Shown in pieces: positions 1-8,944 of a DNA stretch of 64,000 nucleotides (position 1 is its first letter; each line of letters opens with the position of its first letter). The notes beneath the pieces are model-generated. The model did not search any database, was not told the origin of the DNA, and worked only from the letters and a program-made list of their open reading frames with translations. The DNA comes from Bermanella sp036960565 (lineage in GTDB: Bacteria; Pseudomonadota; Gammaproteobacteria; Pseudomonadales; Oceanobacteraceae): the NCBI GenBank assembly GCA_036960565.1, contig JBALXQ010000014.1:48406-112405 (forward strand), in the 5' to 3' direction. The translations under genes were made by a program, and so were the position numbers.

Positions 1-627
1 GTTGCCCATCACCATACCGCTGAGATAGATGTCGATATCTGGGTATTTTAATCGGTACTCTTGGGCCAGTACTCTAGCGGCTTGGGCCACCTCGCCAAAT
101 TCATCATTGGAAAGTCCTGGGAAATTAATGGTGGCAGCAACACCACTGACATTGGCAGCATCTGTGATTAAGCGGCCGGCGAGCATTTTTTCGTTCAGGG
201 CAATTTGTTTTTTGTGGGCGATGTCAGAGCTGTTTAAACTCATGGCGTCTTCAATTAGATCGGCCACTAGCAAACCTTCTTCGTCTGCGCTGGTGTGCTG
301 GAAATTAGTTAATGAATCTATGCGCAACGAATAGGGCAGCTGCCAGGCATCATTAGTGAGTGCCTCAATCATCTGCAATACAGAGCCTTGAAAAATCACA
401 CCGTCCTTGGGCGCCACCACAAACAGCACGGCATCGGACTGTGAGTAAGTCTCTTGTATGCGATTAAAGGCGGCGCGATTGGGATCGCTCTCAGAAAAAA
501 ACTCACGATAGTCCGATTTCATTTCCAGTGAGCTGGCACCCCAGCCAGCAGCAATGGCAACCAGTAGCGCACCAGTCACCACCAGCCAGCGAAAGCGAAT
601 CATGTTGATAAACCAACGATTATTCAT
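1..627 (-). CDS. RND/MMPL-family exporter, N-terminal part
   Basis: The frame stays open from an ATG at 625-627 to the window edge (209 codons), so the C-terminal part lies outside. Residues about 9-28 form one transmembrane helix (MIRFRWLVVTGALLVAIAAG). A periplasmic-type stretch follows with SDYREFFSESDPNRAAF and a segment on inter-residue conflict of the RND porter fold (GLSNDEFGEVARAAKVLAQE). This one-helix-then-periplasmic-loop start is typical of 'predicted exporters of the RND superfamily' (MMPL/hopanoid-type), which use proton motive force to move lipids or hydrophobic compounds. The gggagaa ribosome-binding site is at 631-637 on the opposite strand. It diverges from the LysR-type gene at 726, which may control it. 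The family is fairly clear; the substrate is unknown. Confidence 0.7.
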   Translation of the reverse strand, partial: MNNRWFINMIRFRWLVVTGALLVAIAAGWGASSLEMKSDYREFFSESDPNRAAFNRIQETYSQSDAVLFVVAPKDGVIFQGSVLQMIEALTNDAWQLPYSLRIDSLTNFQHTSADEEGLLVADLIEDAMSLNSSDIAHKKQIALNEKMLAGRLITDAANVSGVAATINFPGLSNDEFGEVAQAARVLAQEYRLKYPDIDIYLSGMVMGN

Positions 628-725
628 AAGTTCTCCCTATTTGCATCCGGTTTCAGCTAGCTTATACTTTTCCATATATGTAGATAATTGTGATATTTGA
701 TAATGACTTTCTCATAAGTGAAAAT

Positions 726-1616
726 ATGAAAACTTCCCTGGATGAAATGGCCACCTTTGCCGAGGTGGTGGAATGCGGTAGCTTTTCTAAGGCATCTCAA
801 AAAATGGCGGTGCCAGTAGCGACTGTGAGCCGACGGGTAGCCAGTCTTGAAAAGCGCTTGGCGGTGCAGTTGCTGCGACGCACCACGCGGCAGCAACACC
901 TGACCGATATCGGCTCGGTATATTTTGAACATTGCCAGCGTATGTTGCAGGAAGCGAAGGCAGCTGAGTTGGCTGTGCAAAACTTACAAGTAGAGCCCAC
1001 AGGCGTATTGCGTGTGACCAGCCCATTGCCTTTGGACGACCCCTTCACCTCAAAAATCATTTTGAGTTTTTTACAGCTGCATCCCAAGATCAGTCTTGAG
1101 TTTATTATTAATACACGCAAGGTTGATTTACTCGAAGAAAAATTCGATTGCGCCATCATTCCGGGCAATCTGGATGACTCTTCACTTATCACTAGGGGGC
1201 TAGGTTCAACCCGAACTATTTATTGCGTCAGCCCAAGCTATATTAAAAAGTTTGGACTACCCACTGAAGTTGATCAGCTGCAAAATCATCACATGGTCAT
1301 ACTCGAACCGCCCGCCTGGCTAAACTTAGGCATAGATCCATTAATAGAAAAACTGCGCAGCCGCATGCGCACCAATGACTTTTTTGTGGCCCGTAGGGCC
1401 TGTGTCGATGGGTTGGGCATTACCTTTCTGCCGGAGGTTCAAATTTTAAGTGATTTAGCCAAGGGGGATTTAGTAGAGGTGTTGCCTCAATATGCAGGCT
1501 GCGCTCCATTGAGCCTAGTATTTCCCGGTGATAAACAATTCACTACTAAGCTGCGTGCCTTTATTGATCACATGATATCGCTGTCTTCTATTGATGCACC
1601 GTGGAAATTTTCCTAA
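726..1616 (+). CDS. LysR-family transcriptional regulator
   Basis: A DNA-binding regulator of 296 residues. The N-terminal winged helix-turn-helix spans about residues 8-66 (FAEVVECGSFSKASQKM, then VATVSRRVASLEKRL and LLRRTTRQ). The co-inducer domain follows from about residue 90 (GVLRVTSPLPL). The frame is open from a GTG at 690, but LysR proteins usually begin a few residues before this helix, so the ATG at 726 is preferred; the ATG at 747 is also possible. The domain closes with GLGITFLPEVQILSDLAKGDLVEVLPQY, the usual C-terminal lobe of the CrgA/AaeR-like group. It is divergent from the exporter fragment at 1-627 with under 100 bp between them, the standard arrangement for a LysR regulator and its target. 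The ligand cannot be inferred. Confidence 0.9.
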   Translation: MKTSLDEMATFAEVVECGSFSKASQKMAVPVATVSRRVASLEKRLAVQLLRRTTRQQHLTDIGSVYFEHCQRMLQEAKAAELAVQNLQVEPTGVLRVTSPLPLDDPFTSKIILSFLQLHPKISLEFIINTRKVDLLEEKFDCAIIPGNLDDSSLITRGLGSTRTIYCVSPSYIKKFGLPTEVDQLQNHHMVILEPPAWLNLGIDPLIEKLRSRMRTNDFFVARRACVDGLGITFLPEVQILSDLAKGDLVEVLPQYAGCAPLSLVFPGDKQFTTKLRAFIDHMISLSSIDAPWKFS

Positions 1617-1632
1617 GTTGTATGCGCTTTAG

Positions 1633-1648
1633 TGTGATGAGTGTCACA
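1633..1648. promoter_or_regulatory. CRP/Vfr-type cAMP receptor protein site
   Basis: TGTGATGAGTGTCACA is an exact match to the two CRP half-sites TGTGA and TCACA with the canonical six-base spacer. It lies 122 bp upstream of the ATG of the lipoprotein at 1771 and just after the LysR stop codon. That position fits class I activation of the lipoprotein gene. Binding is inferred from the motif alone. Confidence 0.6.
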
Positions 1649-1770
1649 TTATAGCGGCCCTTAATACGCCTTTTGGTTCATCTATTTACAGGTATCCCAG
1701 CATAAAATAGCAACGGTGAAAAAACCTACTTTTAACGCATCGATGCATTAGCAACGAAAGGAGATTCGTT

Positions 1771-3576
1771 ATGTTGAAAATATCATTGCTCTTAACTTTT
1801 ATATTATTTAATTTATTTTTAAGTGGCTGTGGCTCAGATAATAAAGAAATAGGGACTGGTGATTCAGTTAAACCCAGTGACCTACAGCCGGCTATTCAAA
1901 TAAGCCGCAGTGAAGGTGAGTTGCCATTTCACGTTTACGTTTCGGCCAGCGATACGCTGATGACGGGGATAGAGCACCCCTATGATGAAGTTATTTATAC
2001 ATGGGACTTTGGCGACAGCGATGGTACACAAATTTTTAACCACCCAATTACCGGGCAAGAGGTGAATGCCAATACCGATCAACGAGGGCCAGAAGCGGCC
2101 TATGTTTACAACCAGGCCGATGGCTACCAAATTACCCTTACCGCCAGCTATGTGCGTGATGATGAATTATTGCAAGAGAGTACTACGGTCACGGTGAATG
2201 CATCAGAATGGTCTGGGCAAACTCGCTATGTCGACCCGATTTCAGGCAATGATGATCATGATGGCGCTTCCACCGAGGCCCCTTGGCAAAGTTGGAGTGC
2301 ACTGAGTGATTGGCTCACTTCAGGGGATAACAGGCGTGCACTCATTAAGCGTGGCACTCAGCTTGCCGTGAGCCAAAATATGAATATATCCACTTCCAAA
2401 ATACGCCTAGGTGCCTATGGCGCAGGAGAAAATCCTGAATTACTGGCGACCCAAACGCTGGATAACTTCATTCGTTTTTATCCAGATAATACCCAACAGG
2501 ATCACGCCTATTCCAACTTAACGCTTAATGGTAACAACGGTAATGTAGGCTCTTTAATCTATTCAAGTTTATCAAGTGATAGTCAGGCCTATAACCTTAA
2601 TCATCTGGCGTTTATTAATTTAAACTTTATTAACGATGATGATCATGAACTCAATCCCGACAACTCAGAAATAGTTAAGGCCAAGAACTTTATTTCTTTG
2701 AATAATCAATATGAGAGCCGTATTGAAGATGTATTGGTGTGGGGCTCAAATTTTCAGCGCAACCACAGCTTTAAAAATGGCCTCTATGCCGAAATGAAAA
2801 AATACCTGGCGGTGGTGGGCAGTACTTTTTCTGGTGGTGATGGCAATGTGGTAAAAGATCATCCTATCTACCCTGCTGGGGTAAGTCATGCCTTGTATCG
2901 CTGGCTTGATTTCCAAGATACCTATGGCAATAATTTTTCAATTAATAGTGCTGCTAAAAATGCTGAGACGGTGCAGTTCACCCTAGTAGAAGGCTGCAGC
3001 ATTACAGGTGGTCGCAATGGGTTGGATTTTACCCGACACAATGGCGATACCACGGGTTGGTTTAGTGATTTAATTATTGAAAACAACGCATTTTTTAATT
3101 TAGGACAACCTTCTCAAGGCATTGGGGTCTTTGGCGGCTCTATAAAGCGAGTGGCGATTCGCGACAATCTATTTTATGGCAATACTCAGAGTGATATTTT
3201 TGTGGCCAAGGATGAAGATGGAGAGGTAGATCTAATTATTACCGATAATAAAATGTGGAAGGGCAGTGTACCCAGTGACACTCTGCCCATGCTGGACTTG
3301 CAAGAGGTAAAAACTCTGACCCTTACTAATAATATATTGGTAAATGAGGGGGTTAGCGGAGGTTCGCGCTTACTTACGCAATTTTTAATTCGCCAAAATA
3401 ATCAGTGGAGTCTAGAGAATAATCAATATTGGGCACCCAATATCAATACCCCGTTTAAAGTGCGCGCAGAGTCTAGTTCTTATTATAATTTTTTAGAGTG
3501 GCAAGACTTGGGTTTTGATGGCAGTAGTATTCATCAAGATCCCATGTTTGTTAACCCTTCGCAGGGTGAGTTTTAA
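1771..3576 (+). CDS. surface lipoprotein with PKD domain and right-handed beta-helix
   Basis: The protein has 601 residues. The signal peptide ends in a lipobox (LFLSGC, Cys at about residue 20), so it is a predicted lipoprotein. Residues about 37-143 look like a PKD domain (YTWDFGDSDG, then AYVYNQADGYQITLTASY). From about residue 150 it shows the entry motif of secreted parallel beta-helix proteins (YVDPISGNDDHDGAS) and runs of Asn/Asp-rich short strands, as in pectate-lyase-like and polysaccharide-binding proteins. A strong AAAGGAG precedes the ATG. A role in binding or cleaving a polysaccharide is family-based inference; no catalytic residues can be assigned. A consensus CRP site upstream suggests control by carbon status. 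The downstream metallopeptidase-like gene follows within about 30 bp and may be co-transcribed. Confidence 0.75.
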   Translation: MLKISLLLTFILFNLFLSGCGSDNKEIGTGDSVKPSDLQPAIQISRSEGELPFHVYVSASDTLMTGIEHPYDEVIYTWDFGDSDGTQIFNHPITGQEVNANTDQRGPEAAYVYNQADGYQITLTASYVRDDELLQESTTVTVNASEWSGQTRYVDPISGNDDHDGASTEAPWQSWSALSDWLTSGDNRRALIKRGTQLAVSQNMNISTSKIRLGAYGAGENPELLATQTLDNFIRFYPDNTQQDHAYSNLTLNGNNGNVGSLIYSSLSSDSQAYNLNHLAFINLNFINDDDHELNPDNSEIVKAKNFISLNNQYESRIEDVLVWGSNFQRNHSFKNGLYAEMKKYLAVVGSTFSGGDGNVVKDHPIYPAGVSHALYRWLDFQDTYGNNFSINSAAKNAETVQFTLVEGCSITGGRNGLDFTRHNGDTTGWFSDLIIENNAFFNLGQPSQGIGVFGGSIKRVAIRDNLFYGNTQSDIFVAKDEDGEVDLIITDNKMWKGSVPSDTLPMLDLQEVKTLTLTNNILVNEGVSGGSRLLTQFLIRQNNQWSLENNQYWAPNINTPFKVRAESSSYYNFLEWQDLGFDGSSIHQDPMFVNPSQGEF

Positions 3577-3604
3577 ACGTTTATTAATCTACAGGGCTAG
3601 TATT

Positions 3605-4495
3605 TTGAAATGGTTATTAATATTAACGGCTCTGGTTGCCACCAGTTCATTTGCACAGGTAAATAAATGCCTGATAGATGGCAAGCTGGTGTATACCGAC
3701 CAGGAATGTCCCGGTAACACAGAGCAAAAACATGAGTTAAAACAAGAGTGGGTGACACAGACAAGGCCTTCCTTAAATAATTCACCCACGGATGGGGAGA
3801 AAAGAGCAAGAAAGGACACCTATATAAAGGGTCTTAGGTTATTACCGCCAACAACCTCTGCGGGGGAAAGGCTTGCGAAACTGGGAATTCAATCAGGTTA
3901 TGTCACCAGGGATGAAAACCCCGGAAATGGGAAATACTTCTGTGGCGCTCTATCTTTACAAAAAAGTAATAGAGCAAAAAAAACAATTGATACTGCCTTA
4001 TTAAAAATACCAAGGCCAGTACTTGAGAAGCTAAATTTAAAATATTTAGTCTTGTGTGATAGGGCTGAATCACGCGGTAAAAAAATTGGGGGTATTCCGA
4101 TACCGCCCTTGAATCTATTGATGTTGTCTGTAGCAGGTGCAGATTCGAATCACTTGCAGCATTTGGTGATACACGAGCTATATCATTTTATAGAGTATCG
4201 CTTTAATGCATTTGAGGATGCCACTTGGAAAAAACAATTTCCTAGGGGTTATAAAAACAGCTATGAAGGCATCAACAACAAAACGGTTATTGAGCAGGCT
4301 AATTTAGGGTTCATAAATGATTATGCCCGCTCTTTTCCTCACGAAGATAGGGCCGAGTTATTTTCTTCGTTATTAATTAACCCAGGAAAGCTAATTGGCT
4401 ACGCCAATAAAAACCACGACATATTATTAAAGAAAAAAATACAGTTTATAAAAGAAAAGAGTCGGCGTTTAACGGGTAATAACATTCTAAAGTGA
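3605..4495 (+). CDS. secreted HExxH zinc metallopeptidase-like protein with DUF4124-like N-terminus
   Basis: From the TTG at 3605 the product has 296 residues. It begins with a clean signal peptide (MKWLLILTALVATSSFA) after a weak AGGGC. A GTG at 3566 would add 13 residues, and the longest open frame (3515) overlaps the upstream gene. The mature N-terminus, QVNKCLIDGKLVYTDQECPG, is the short Cys-pair module of DUF4124 proteins. Near residues 190-194 lies HELYH, an HExxH zinc motif, and about 55 residues later comes HEDRAELFSSLL, which could supply the third zinc ligand as in gluzincin-type peptidases. This points to a periplasmic or secreted zinc protease, but no substrate can be named. DUF4124 joined to an HExxH domain is not an architecture I recall as standard. 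Confidence 0.6.
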   Translation: MKWLLILTALVATSSFAQVNKCLIDGKLVYTDQECPGNTEQKHELKQEWVTQTRPSLNNSPTDGEKRARKDTYIKGLRLLPPTTSAGERLAKLGIQSGYVTRDENPGNGKYFCGALSLQKSNRAKKTIDTALLKIPRPVLEKLNLKYLVLCDRAESRGKKIGGIPIPPLNLLMLSVAGADSNHLQHLVIHELYHFIEYRFNAFEDATWKKQFPRGYKNSYEGINNKTVIEQANLGFINDYARSFPHEDRAELFSSLLINPGKLIGYANKNHDILLKKKIQFIKEKSRRLTGNNILK

Positions 4496-4499
4496 AACC

Positions 4500-5564
4500 C
4501 TAGGCTATTAAGGCGTGGAATTTTTTTGGATTAAAACTTAATAAAAACTGGCTATACACAATATTGGCGATGGCCAACGAAGGAATAGCGGCCATCATGC
4601 CTAAAATACCAAAAAAGTTACCAAATATAATAATGCTCAGCAGCGCCACTAACGGATGCAGGTTGGCAAACCTAGCGACGATTAAGGGAATCACCAACAG
4701 GTTATCGATAAGATAAGCCATTCCAATGACCAGTACCGCAGCGTACATGGCATCGTAATTGACCGGCTGATTAGCCAGTACCAGATAAAAAGGTGGAATT
4801 AACCCCAGCGCTGGGCCCACGTAGGGGATTAAGCCGAGCACGCCGGCAATCAAACCTAAAATGACAGGGCTTTCAAAACCCGCTATCCAAAATCCTATAG
4901 AAGCCACCAAGGCCAGTATCGATTGTTGAATTAATACTGCGCGTACATACCCCTGGGTTTGATTGGCCACCTTAAAATAAATGAGCCAGCCTAATTCATA
5001 GTGTTTATTGGGGAGGGCGTCGAGCATTTTGTTGCGTAAGGATTCAAAATCGCGCAGTAGAAAAAAAGTGATGAAGGGCACCAACAACAAAGAAGAGGAA
5101 ACGCTCATGATTACATTGCTAAGTGAGCTTAATAAACCGCCTTCACCGCTGGTAAAAGAAGATAAAATATTGGCCTTTAGTTGCTCTACTTCCATATGAA
5201 ACTGCCACTGGGCCAGTTGATTGGAAATCACTTCCAGTAATTGGTTTAACGACTGCCCGGCGGTGCTGGCCTTGCTTTGCCATAATATGGCTTGTTCATT
5301 AAAGGCGCCTAGCAATAACGAGCCTGGCACCAGTAGCATAAACATTATTAATAATAATATTGCCAAGGCTGATAGGTCACGACGCCAGCCTAAGTTAGTC
5401 AGCCAGTCGTGTAGGGGCAGTAGACAGACGTAAAGCACCAAAGATACCAGCACAGGAATGATCACAGGGTTAAGCAGCCAGATCATGATACTGGTGATGA
5501 TGAGCACACAGGTAAAGCACAAGAGCGCCTTCATAGATGATGGCATGGAATTAATTAGCCACAT
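4500..5564 (-). CDS. AI-2E family transporter (PerM/YdiK-type permease)
   Basis: A 354-residue integral membrane protein. It has paired N-terminal helices (about 12-28 and 30-48), a third near 60-85, an amphipathic periplasmic region (about 90-150), then four to five further helices. The C-terminal half has the family's typical GLIPYVGPALGLIPPF and a Gly-rich final pair (IIIFGNFFGILGMMAAIPSLAI). Members include the TqsA autoinducer-2 exporter and Na+/H+ antiporter-like permeases, so the substrate is open. It lies 69 bp downstream of the cNMP-binding gene on the same strand, and the two probably form an operon. Confidence 0.85.
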   Translation of the reverse strand: MWLINSMPSSMKALLCFTCVLIITSIMIWLLNPVIIPVLVSLVLYVCLLPLHDWLTNLGWRRDLSALAILLLIMFMLLVPGSLLLGAFNEQAILWQSKASTAGQSLNQLLEVISNQLAQWQFHMEVEQLKANILSSFTSGEGGLLSSLSNVIMSVSSSLLLVPFITFFLLRDFESLRNKMLDALPNKHYELGWLIYFKVANQTQGYVRAVLIQQSILALVASIGFWIAGFESPVILGLIAGVLGLIPYVGPALGLIPPFYLVLANQPVNYDAMYAAVLVIGMAYLIDNLLVIPLIVARFANLHPLVALLSIIIFGNFFGILGMMAAIPSLAIANIVYSQFLLSFNPKKFHALIA

Positions 5565-5633
5565 GCTTGGGTACCTGTAGTGTTTTGGTCAAAATTCTTT
5601 AAGGCACTGTCTGGCCGGGTAACCGATAAGAGT

Positions 5634-6128
5634 TTAATCATCAGCATGCATGGCCTCTAGTAAGGCGTTACTGCTGCCTAATCGATTGGCCATTACTCGA
5701 GCCAGGTTTTGCATAATCTTGGCACCCTGGCGAGGTGCCTGGGATAACAGGCTTTCTAATTGTGGACGCAGAAAAAAGACCATCTCTACGTCACTGTGGG
5801 CAATGGCGGTGGCGGTTCTGGGGGCTTCAATTACCAGAGCGATTTCTCCAAAAAAGTCCCCCTCCTCCATGGTGGCCAATACCTTGTTACCCGAGCAAAT
5901 TTGTACCGAGCCTTTTATGATAAGGGCGGTGCCTATGCCCACATCGCCCTGATTGAATATAGCCTCGTCGTACTGGTATCTGCGCACTGCCATCTCGGCC
6001 ACCAGCGATTTGCATTGGCGGCGACTTATACCTTTAAAGATAGGGGTGGCCAGCCATAAATCACAGATGTGCTGTTTTTGTTTATGGGGCGGGCGAAACA
6101 GATTTTGCCAAAAGGGTGAGTGGGTCAT
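5634..6128 (-). CDS. cyclic nucleotide-binding domain protein without DNA-binding domain
   Basis: The product has 164 residues from the ATG at 6126-6128, which has GGAA at a good spacing; a TTG at 6146 would add six residues. A single CAP-type effector domain fills residues about 25-140. It includes FNQGDVGIGTALIIKGSVQI and the phosphate-binding cassette GDFFGEIALVIEAPRTATAI, where Glu and Arg normally contact cAMP or cGMP. There is no helix-turn-helix, so it is not a Crp/Fnr transcription factor; stand-alone cNMP domains usually control a partner protein. The obvious candidate is the AI-2E permease encoded next in the same direction. The partnership is inferred from order only. Confidence 0.8.
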   Translation of the reverse strand: MTHSPFWQNLFRPPHKQKQHICDLWLATPIFKGISRRQCKSLVAEMAVRRYQYDEAIFNQGDVGIGTALIIKGSVQICSGNKVLATMEEGDFFGEIALVIEAPRTATAIAHSDVEMVFFLRPQLESLLSQAPRQGAKIMQNLARVMANRLGSSNALLEAMHADD

Positions 6129-6333
6129 GATGATTCCAAGTGCCAACTACCCATAAGCATAGACAATTAAACCAGTTAATCTGGCTTGCTGCCTAAAAAT
6201 TAGTTTCAGCTTGCAAGGTAGGGCCAATAGGCTGATGGGTATTGTTTAGTGGTGCCTAAATTTTATAAGACCGAGTATTTTACAGCTGCTCACTTATTCA
6301 GGTTAATAGATCTATTAATAAAACTATTATGGA

Positions 6334-7191
6334 TTAGTCTTGGAAGGAGGGCGGCGTTATTAGCGCCGGATTGACAAAGTTATCCACTATTTTCTTAAGC
6401 TCGCCATTGCGTTTCATCTTATAAATTTCAATATCAAACTTGAGTACAAAATCATCTTTAAAAGGAAAATTATTTTTAGCGTTAATATTGGTGTAACCCA
6501 GATAACCTTCATTACGACTGATGGTATTGACCTGTTTAAGTACCATCCCAGTATTAGTGTCTTGAAATTCCTTTTTGTTAAGGTGTTTTTCTAGGTACCA
6601 AGCAAAGGGCAAGGCTGACGTGACGGTGCAGTCAAATTTTCCTTGCAGTAAAAGATTAATAACAATGGATATATTATTAACCAAATAAACAGAGATATGC
6701 CCCTGTTTAACCATTTTATTAAAGTCGACCCCAGCACGGCCATCGCCTCTCCACATAACAAATGACAAGTCTTTATAATCATGAGGGTACTGCATTTTGT
6801 TCTTTTTAATTTTTTGGTTATTGCATATCACTACATCCCTTTGTGTATAGAGAGGCAAGGAATAAGGCCATATATAAGGGCGTTTAGGTTTTGTGTCGGT
6901 GAGCCAATCGTGGGCATGAAAATAGGGTGGCAATATGGCAAAGGCATCGCCGGACTTAGCATTGGCCTTGGCACGGGCCCAGGGGAATACTTTAAATTTC
7001 AAGGAGTAGTCAGGCATAGCGCTTAATGCCTTTTTCACTATTTCTATGTAAATGCCGGTTAACTCACCTTGATCATTGCGATAAGCATAGGGTGGCAGTA
7101 CATCATAAGTGTGAATTTCTACTGGTTGTATGGCATTGACTCTTACTAGCCATAAACAACACATGAGTAGAACAACGCAGCGAATGACCAA
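6334..7191 (-). CDS. periplasmic solute-binding protein, family 3-like (orphan)
   Basis: A 285-residue protein starting at a TTG preceded by TTAGGAG at ideal spacing. The signal peptide is cleaved near LVRVNA. The mature chain opens with IHTYDVLPPYAYRNDQGELTGIYIEIV, the usual N-terminal lobe of polar amino acid binding proteins (SBP_bac_3). It continues with FPWARAKANAKSGDAFAI and a hinge region. No permease or ATPase gene is nearby. Orphan SBP_bac_3 proteins of this kind are common in marine gammaproteobacteria and may feed shared transporters or act in sensing. The ligand is unknown. Confidence 0.75.
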   Translation of the reverse strand: MVIRCVVLLMCCLWLVRVNAIQPVEIHTYDVLPPYAYRNDQGELTGIYIEIVKKALSAMPDYSLKFKVFPWARAKANAKSGDAFAILPPYFHAHDWLTDTKPKRPYIWPYSLPLYTQRDVVICNNQKIKKNKMQYPHDYKDLSFVMWRGDGRAGVDFNKMVKQGHISVYLVNNISIVINLLLQGKFDCTVTSALPFAWYLEKHLNKKEFQDTNTGMVLKQVNTISRNEGYLGYTNINAKNNFPFKDDFVLKFDIEIYKMKRNGELKKIVDNFVNPALITPPSFQD

Positions 7192-7415
7192 TTTATACTC
7201 CTAAAAGAAGCAATGATAAGGCTGAGTTTAGTTGACGGATCAAATAGCCGCTATAATGAGAGATGGGTATATATGCACATTTTTAATGTCTAATAACGTT
7301 ATCCACTCCATATATTGTGGGGCATGGAATGCTTTTAATAACCGAATGATAGTTATCTAGATGGATCTCTAATATGATTTTTGGGTAGATGAATTTTATG
7401 GGCATTGAGGCAGGC

Positions 7416-7784
7416 ATGATTCGACATGGAAACATTAAATTTAAATGGATTGAAGATATATTTGTTATTGAGACGCAAGGGTCTTTTAATAAAGAGGGTA
7501 CGCTAGCGGCCATCTCTGAATTTAAAGAATGTGTTTTAAATTCTAGTTTTTCATCCTGGTATAGGCTAGAAAATTGGACGGATGCTATGGGGGCACCTGA
7601 AGTGTTTGAATTAATTTATGAGTTATATCAATGGAGTAATGAAAAGGGGTGCCGGGCTACGGCTGTTGTGCTTACCAATTGTATACAGGAAAGTGTGGTT
7701 AAGGAAAATATGCCAAGTGATGTTGGAGTATTTCGTGACCAAGAAAAAGCCATGATATGGCTGAAAAAGCAGAAAGATAAATAA
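7416..7784 (+). CDS. small SpoIIAA/STAS-like protein
   Basis: The product has 122 residues from the ATG at 7416, preceded by TGAGG; upstream in-frame ATGs at 7389 and 7398 lack a plausible ribosome-binding site. Short alternating strands and helices fill one compact domain (IEDIFVIETQGSFNKEGTLA, then WYRLENWTDAMGAPEVFELI, ending EKAMIWLKKQ). This pattern resembles the SpoIIAA-like / STAS-fold proteins of unknown role in proteobacteria. There is no signal peptide or membrane segment, so it is cytoplasmic. It sits alone between two orphan solute-binding protein genes. The fold suggestion is moderate and no function is claimed. Confidence 0.6.
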   Translation: MIRHGNIKFKWIEDIFVIETQGSFNKEGTLAAISEFKECVLNSSFSSWYRLENWTDAMGAPEVFELIYELYQWSNEKGCRATAVVLTNCIQESVVKENMPSDVGVFRDQEKAMIWLKKQKDK

Positions 7785-7963
7785 AGCCGACAATGAAGTA
7801 TTATTGATTTTCTTCTTTAGGATAAAATTTAAATGACCATTTATCTCTCTGTCACTCCTTAATAAATGTATCGCTAATACTGCGAAGTAACGTCTAGCCA
7901 TTAACCCATTAACCCATTAGCTTCTTCATTAATAGTAAATTTATATAGGACATTGCACTGGAT

Positions 7964-8707
7964 ATGAAACTCCAAATTTTTAAACTTGTAAGCATGTCAT
8001 GGCTAGTGTTGTGCGGTGTCTGGAGTCTGTCGGTACTTGCAGACTCTACCATTAAGGTATCAACCATTAAATTGTCTCCTTTAGGGTTTACTCAAGATGG
8101 GCGAGACCAAGGTATCTTTTATGATATTGCTAACCAGATTGTATTGAATGCCGGTTATACCCCTGAAAATAAAATATTGCCCTATCCAAGAGTTATTCAG
8201 ACGTTAATGACTGGAAGTACGGATGTATCGATATTATTTACTAATGAGGCTGTGGCGAAATCGTCGGATCAGCTGATGCCTATTTTTAAATTTGAAAATA
8301 TCATTGTGGGTCTTAGAGGTTCTACATATGAAAGGCTGTCAGATCTTCACGGTCAAACAATTGCCAACGTGCGAAAAGCAGTTTACGACGAGGCTCTTAA
8401 TGAAGATAAGCTAATTAAAAAGCATCCTACTACGGGTTATGAACAGAGTATAAAAATGCTTCTAGGGGGGCGGGTAGATGCGATTGTTGGGGCAGATATA
8501 ACGATCTATTATACTTTGGAAAAACTTGGCTATACTGCTGTAATTTTAGGGAAACCGTTCGTGCTAAATTCCAAGGATGCCTACCTTCATTTTTCTAGGC
8601 AATCTCAGCATAAGGACGCTAAAGATAAAATCACAAAGTCGGCAAATAACTTAAAGGAGCAAGGGGTGATTGATGAAATTATTGAAGGCTATAGAGGTAA
8701 ACGTTGA
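7964..8707 (+). CDS. periplasmic solute-binding protein, family 3-like (orphan)
   Basis: A 247-residue protein. The signal peptide (LVCGVWSLSVLA-type core, cleaved near residue 26) is followed by an SBP_bac_3-like chain: FTQDGRDQGIFYDIANQIV, then PYPRVIQTLMTGSTDVSILF, then LHGQTIANVRKAVYDEAL and VDAIVGADITIYYTLEKLGY. These are the successive lobe and hinge segments of amino-acid-type binding proteins. There is no permease gene beside it. It shares only its fold with the neighbours at 6334 and 9912, so these look like three separate paralogues rather than a recent duplication. The ligand is unknown. Confidence 0.75.
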   Translation: MKLQIFKLVSMSWLVLCGVWSLSVLADSTIKVSTIKLSPLGFTQDGRDQGIFYDIANQIVLNAGYTPENKILPYPRVIQTLMTGSTDVSILFTNEAVAKSSDQLMPIFKFENIIVGLRGSTYERLSDLHGQTIANVRKAVYDEALNEDKLIKKHPTTGYEQSIKMLLGGRVDAIVGADITIYYTLEKLGYTAVILGKPFVLNSKDAYLHFSRQSQHKDAKDKITKSANNLKEQGVIDEIIEGYRGKR

Positions 8708-8944
8708 GATATTAGCGAGCTAATGACAACGCTTACTTTAAGTGCTGAGGTGTAAGGCAGGGTGATACCATCGTCAAGACCTAGGTTACCAATGCCAAAT
8801 AAAATGACACCTTGATTTTCCAAACACGGGTATGCCGCTCCGGCTTAAGCCGCCATCTGTGGACCGGCTGATTATTCGCGGACTGGCAGCTGTGAGTGCT
8901 GCCAGGGACCTTTTATCTCGTGTCGTTCAATATCAAATGGCTAA

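Noticed and set aside
5650..6156. Overlapping plus-strand frames opposite the cNMP-binding gene
   Set aside because: The minus-strand protein has an intact phosphate-binding cassette, whereas the plus-strand frames are low-complexity and without ribosome-binding sites.
8708..8944. Protein-like reading frame on the minus strand (ENQGVILFGIGNLGLDDGIT) and the GGCTTAAGCC palindrome
   Set aside because: There is no start codon, no recognisable family and only about 45 open codons. Could be a relic but unsupported.
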